Assembly (NCBI GenBank): GCA_026390245.1
Contig: JAPLGI010000054.1
Coordinates: forward strand, 1 to 7,623
DNA length: 7,623 nucleotides
DNA from: Caldisericota bacterium
Lineage (GTDB): Bacteria; Caldisericota; Caldisericia; Cryosericales; Cryosericaceae
Direction: 5' to 3'
Part shown: piece by piece, positions 6,801-7,623 of the stretch
Numbering within the stretch: the stretch's first letter is position 1
How the letters are laid out: every line of letters begins with the position of its first letter
Notes under the pieces: model-generated
Told to the model about the DNA's origin: nothing
Database searches by the model: none
Seen by the model: the letters and a program-made list of their open reading frames with translations, nothing else
Made by a program: the position numbers and the translations under genes

Positions 6801-6991
6801 TCAGGCTTCGCCCACGAGCTCTGGGTCCCGTCCAGCACGACGGGATCGGCTGCCAGCACGCTGAGGGCGGGGCTCAGCGGCACGGTCAAGAGCATCAGGA
6901 CAAGCGCGCATATGACGAGTTCGCGGAACCTGGGCTTGACGGCAGCTTCTCTTGCAGTGCGATTACCGACAATCAACTCGAGGTGCGTCAC
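3896..6991 (-). CDS. Large exported SLH-domain surface protein
   Basis: With the GTG start at 6991 the protein has 1031 residues. A positive n-region (to about Arg23) and hydrophobic core (24-46) ending in SVLAAD form a signal peptide, with likely cleavage near 47-48. Three SLH modules follow at about 57-104, 113-160 and 174-229, each with the 'TRxE'-like motif (ITREE, ITRQE, TTREQ); the third is less canonical. SLH triplets bind secondary cell-wall polymers, so this protein is probably held on the wall. Residues 316-428 and 484-591 look like two copies of one beta-sandwich-like module. A very aromatic segment (about 590-700) leads into a strongly amphipathic or hydrophobic helical stretch (700-825), and a Tyr/Trp/Pro-rich C-terminal part (838-1031) ends the chain. 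I recognise no enzyme site. Transcription is divergent from the S component and ends at a strong hairpin. The longer frame from 7054 lacks a ribosome site and would bury the signal peptide. Confidence 0.82.
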   Translation of the reverse strand: MTHLELIVGNRTAREAAVKPRFRELVICALVLMLLTVPLSPALSVLAADPVVLDGTQSSWAKPELELAYSYGLTYPTVMNNFTKSITREEFCVIVVKLYEKLTGKTALAGTSPFTDTTNPEIIKAYGLGVVQGTGAGKFSPALSITRQEIATMIYRALGKAVYPLTAVSKANFPFADKAKVAAWALEAMEFAYQNAIMKGVSATTIDPLSNTTREQGIVLIKRTYEAFKGAPNVRATLVLPTGRLITKTEQAKYLASDWHGLLNAPVYDSRLALYAATGSDKPKSKPTDKLQIASASTYSKADNGALIESAGNRVRYFAYALTRAAPSKVVWQVSRVPFVGFSQNWQNPTGLVASGQVAGTVGEFSIDFGAFASKLGSFGALQPLSLPIVRVSTTAKTQQTLYVRAVPVDGRGQCIGDPGEGIRVLYGSILSIPPSASTPNVVSATFQIWSPQRDLEPTQGKEFPNLLEHLTEVSTNAEGTSAHWFQFRNADASVTSVVVQVAAKPFSNTESWDAPAGLVYSKAYTALPISVLGNYLNAVPITFSQFGPAASTLKPGDSVPYYLRVVGLTASTRPGLTTALLSETVKVNYYKQQNVTIYQWKTVSVASYTPTIQVVHYQPVKWEDPNWAHYYTVYRYPKWNELNFNITNGSSTLYTYWHYWWQDHSMTPDRYEKEILWKWLAPGSYLQVWDKQENKSWWESLWDGIVSFFKSIVDVVVKVVNWASTSFAKLKAGIISFIASNFPLIPDSLRGYLNVALTMLVDSGLASLGIPPSLPNFDELASGGLDYLAKEGLAAAGVEADAITDAVLSQAKSVIKAKLADATNSESPNPLNAPFLHADPRYLYQPAYIDVKVANPYPDKPSLAGFLNIDTGWNWQETGITVDTTTWANLPTDQQYAAGLTYAGHFFYGLKKGYPYYPVKYCIYEPMRDIAIPSLKPGESTTVRVYLKEFTSGPYPFAPQGESVTWDDFTNLYWGATGKADFTVWTSGFNLKPITPATSLDPATNTIYTYRYDGGPMSETFQTVPKDPYK

Positions 6992-6998
6992 GATGGAT

Positions 6999-7003
6999 CC
7001 TCC
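6999..7003 (-). promoter_or_regulatory. Ribosome binding site fixing the SLH protein start
   Basis: GGAGG within a GGGGAGGAT context on the minus strand, seven bases before the GTG at 6991-6989. It places the start 21 codons inside the longest open frame and gives a normal signal peptide length. Confidence 0.75.
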
Positions 7004-7036
7004 CCTCTCTCCGCAGTGCGTCGAATGACCTTCAGG

Positions 7037-7053
7037 TGAACTCGAGCAGTTCA
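7037..7053. promoter_or_regulatory. Short perfect inverted repeat in the divergent region
   Basis: TGAACT, five bases, AGTTCA. It lies in the presumed leader of the SLH gene, downstream of its candidate promoter, and could be an operator or a small RNA hairpin. Evidence is the symmetry alone. Confidence 0.3.
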
Positions 7054-7066
7054 TGTGGCTGAGCGC

Positions 7067-7094
7067 ATTCTTGCGTGTTGTCCAGAATTTGCAA
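7067..7094 (-). promoter_or_regulatory. Candidate promoter of the SLH gene
   Basis: On the minus strand TTGCAA (7094-7089), 16 bases, AAGAAT (7072-7067); each box matches four of six consensus bases. It would give a leader of about 70 bases to the GTG. This is the best candidate I find in 6992-7298 for a gene expected to be strongly expressed, but it is weak. Confidence 0.3.
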
Positions 7095-7148
7095 GGGACA
7101 TGTCATCGCCTCACGTTGTGGATGTCCAACCTCGCGACGTAGCAGCAC

Positions 7149-7178
7149 TTGTCCTCGCCGATGAAACCGTGCTAGAAT
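7149..7178 (+). promoter_or_regulatory. Promoter of the ECF S-component gene
   Basis: TTGTCC (7149-7154), 18 bases, TAGAAT (7173-7178; five of six consensus bases). The predicted start near 7185 leaves a leader of about 114 bases. The -35 hexamer equals that of the M23 promoter. Confidence 0.55.
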
Positions 7179-7184
7179 GTCCTT

Positions 7185-7298
7185 GAAATCACCCATGCCT
7201 GTGGTTTCGCAAGGGGACATCGCCGCTTTCTCGAACCAGGGGAGCGGTTGCGATTGCTGCGCCGAGGATGCCGCCGATAGCCTGTATGGAGGTTTGGC
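7185..7298 (+). other. Structured leader of the ECF S-component gene
   Basis: The predicted leader can form AAATCAC-8 nt-GTGGTTT (7186-7207, one wobble) and CCGCTTTCT-7 nt-GGGGAGCGG (7223-7247, three wobbles). S-component genes often lie behind vitamin riboswitches, but I do not find the conserved cores of TPP, FMN, cobalamin, THF or preQ1 aptamers, nor a terminator with a T-run. It could be an unrecognised sensor or just an ordinary leader. Confidence 0.3.
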
Positions 7299-7623
7299 AT
7301 GAGGACACCGCTCAAGACAAGGACTGTCACTTTGACTCAATTCGCCATGCTTCTTGCTATTGAAGCTGTGGTCTGCTTCACGCCGCTCGGTTCCCTTCCC
7401 GCGATTGGGCCCATCGTCGCGACACTGGCCATGGTTCCGGTCATCATTACGGCCATCCTTCTTGGCACCGGCGCTGGCGCGGCCATGGGCGCATTCGCCG
7501 GGCTGTTCAGCCTGCTCGTATGGACATTCACTCCGCCGAGCCCTCTCGTTGCATTTGTCTTCACGCCATTCTACACGCTCGGGACCACGCGAGGCAATGT
7601 CTGGAGTCTTGTCATCTGCTTCG
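7299..7623 (+). CDS. ECF-transporter S component (substrate-binding membrane protein), 3' partial
   Basis: The frame runs off the window after 108 codons; such proteins usually have about 170-200 residues. After a positive N-terminus come hydrophobic segments at about 13-27, 36-56, 58-76 and 82-95. The pattern FTPLGSLPAIGPIVATLAMV, then PVIITAILLG, GAGAAMGAFAGLFSLLVWTFTP and a Phe/Pro-rich turn before a further segment is the typical layout of S components of energy-coupling-factor vitamin importers, which deliver a substrate to the shared EcfT/EcfA module. The substrate cannot be told from this half; genes following it may help. GGAGG at 7288-7292 lies six bases before the ATG. It is divergent from the SLH gene and has its own promoter and a 114-base leader. 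Confidence 0.75.
   Translation, partial: MRTPLKTRTVTLTQFAMLLAIEAVVCFTPLGSLPAIGPIVATLAMVPVIITAILLGTGAGAAMGAFAGLFSLLVWTFTPPSPLVAFVFTPFYTLGTTRGNVWSLVICF

Noticed and set aside
6212..7039. 275-codon plus-strand open frame opposite the SLH gene
   Set aside because: It lies wholly over the 5' part and upstream DNA of the SLH gene, has no family features, no ribosome site, and reads as an antisense shadow of high-GC coding DNA.
6992..7054. Extension of the SLH protein by 21 codons to an ATG at 7054
   Set aside because: No ribosome site precedes it, part of it is the GGAGG of the preferred GTG start, and the added Ser/Gly/Cys-rich residues would move the signal peptide away from the N-terminus.
7185..7298. 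Known riboswitch (TPP, FMN, cobalamin, THF or preQ1) before the S component
   Set aside because: I looked for the conserved cores of these aptamers in the leader and did not find them by eye; only generic hairpins are present.
7032..7340. 102-codon minus-strand open frame covering the divergent region
   Set aside because: It covers both promoters, the leader and the start of the S component, shows no family motif and no convincing ribosome site.
7337..7564. 75-codon minus-strand open frame inside the S-component gene
   Set aside because: Antisense shadow of a clear membrane protein frame; Ala/Met/Pro-rich composition mirrors the plus-strand membrane helices.

Overview
The window comes from a bacterium with moderately high GC and a surface-layer (S-layer) type envelope. 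This rests on three S-layer-homology (SLH) modules in one very large exported protein, an ECF-transporter S component, a DUF6512 membrane protein and a DUF2325 protein, a mix most familiar from Bacillota and deep-branching thermophilic or anaerobic lineages such as the Caldiserica/Cryosericota group. That placement is inference; there is no rRNA or other marker here. Starts are often GTG, and every gene start inside the window has a clear GGAG or GGAGG ribosome site.

Layout. Positions 1-1308 (+): the 3' part of a NIF3-family putative metal protein, then 21 bases later a small DUF6512 membrane protein, probably one operon. Positions 1341-6991 (-): three genes converging on the first pair. In transcription order they are a 1031-residue SLH-anchored exported protein (3896-6991), a DUF2325 coiled-coil protein (2361-3776) and a membrane-anchored M23 (LytM-type) peptidase (1341-2126). 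Positions 7299-7623 (+): the start of an ECF-transporter S component, divergent from the SLH gene and cut by the window end.

Intergenic DNA. The 218-base gap at 2143-2360 holds a promoter for the peptidase and a composite palindromic repeat: a 'GGAATGACG' type dispersed repeat followed by a 13-bp perfect inverted repeat. The 119-base gap at 3777-3895 holds a 13-bp perfect terminator-like hairpin, a second dyad on the -35 box, and a promoter for the DUF2325 gene. The peptidase and DUF2325 promoters share nearly the same extended -10 sequence, which hints at joint control. The 307-base divergent region 6992-7298 carries a weak promoter candidate for the SLH gene, a good one for the S component, and a roughly 114-base leader with two hairpins that match no riboswitch I recognise.

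Taken together, the minus-strand block looks like a cell-envelope group: a wall-bound surface protein, a peptidoglycan hydrolase, and a cytoplasmic protein of unknown role. I see no CRISPR array, tRNA, rRNA, transposase or phage gene. No wholly new system is demonstrable; the most unusual items are the architecture of the SLH protein, the DUF2325 protein's large unassigned N-terminal part, and the paired promoters.
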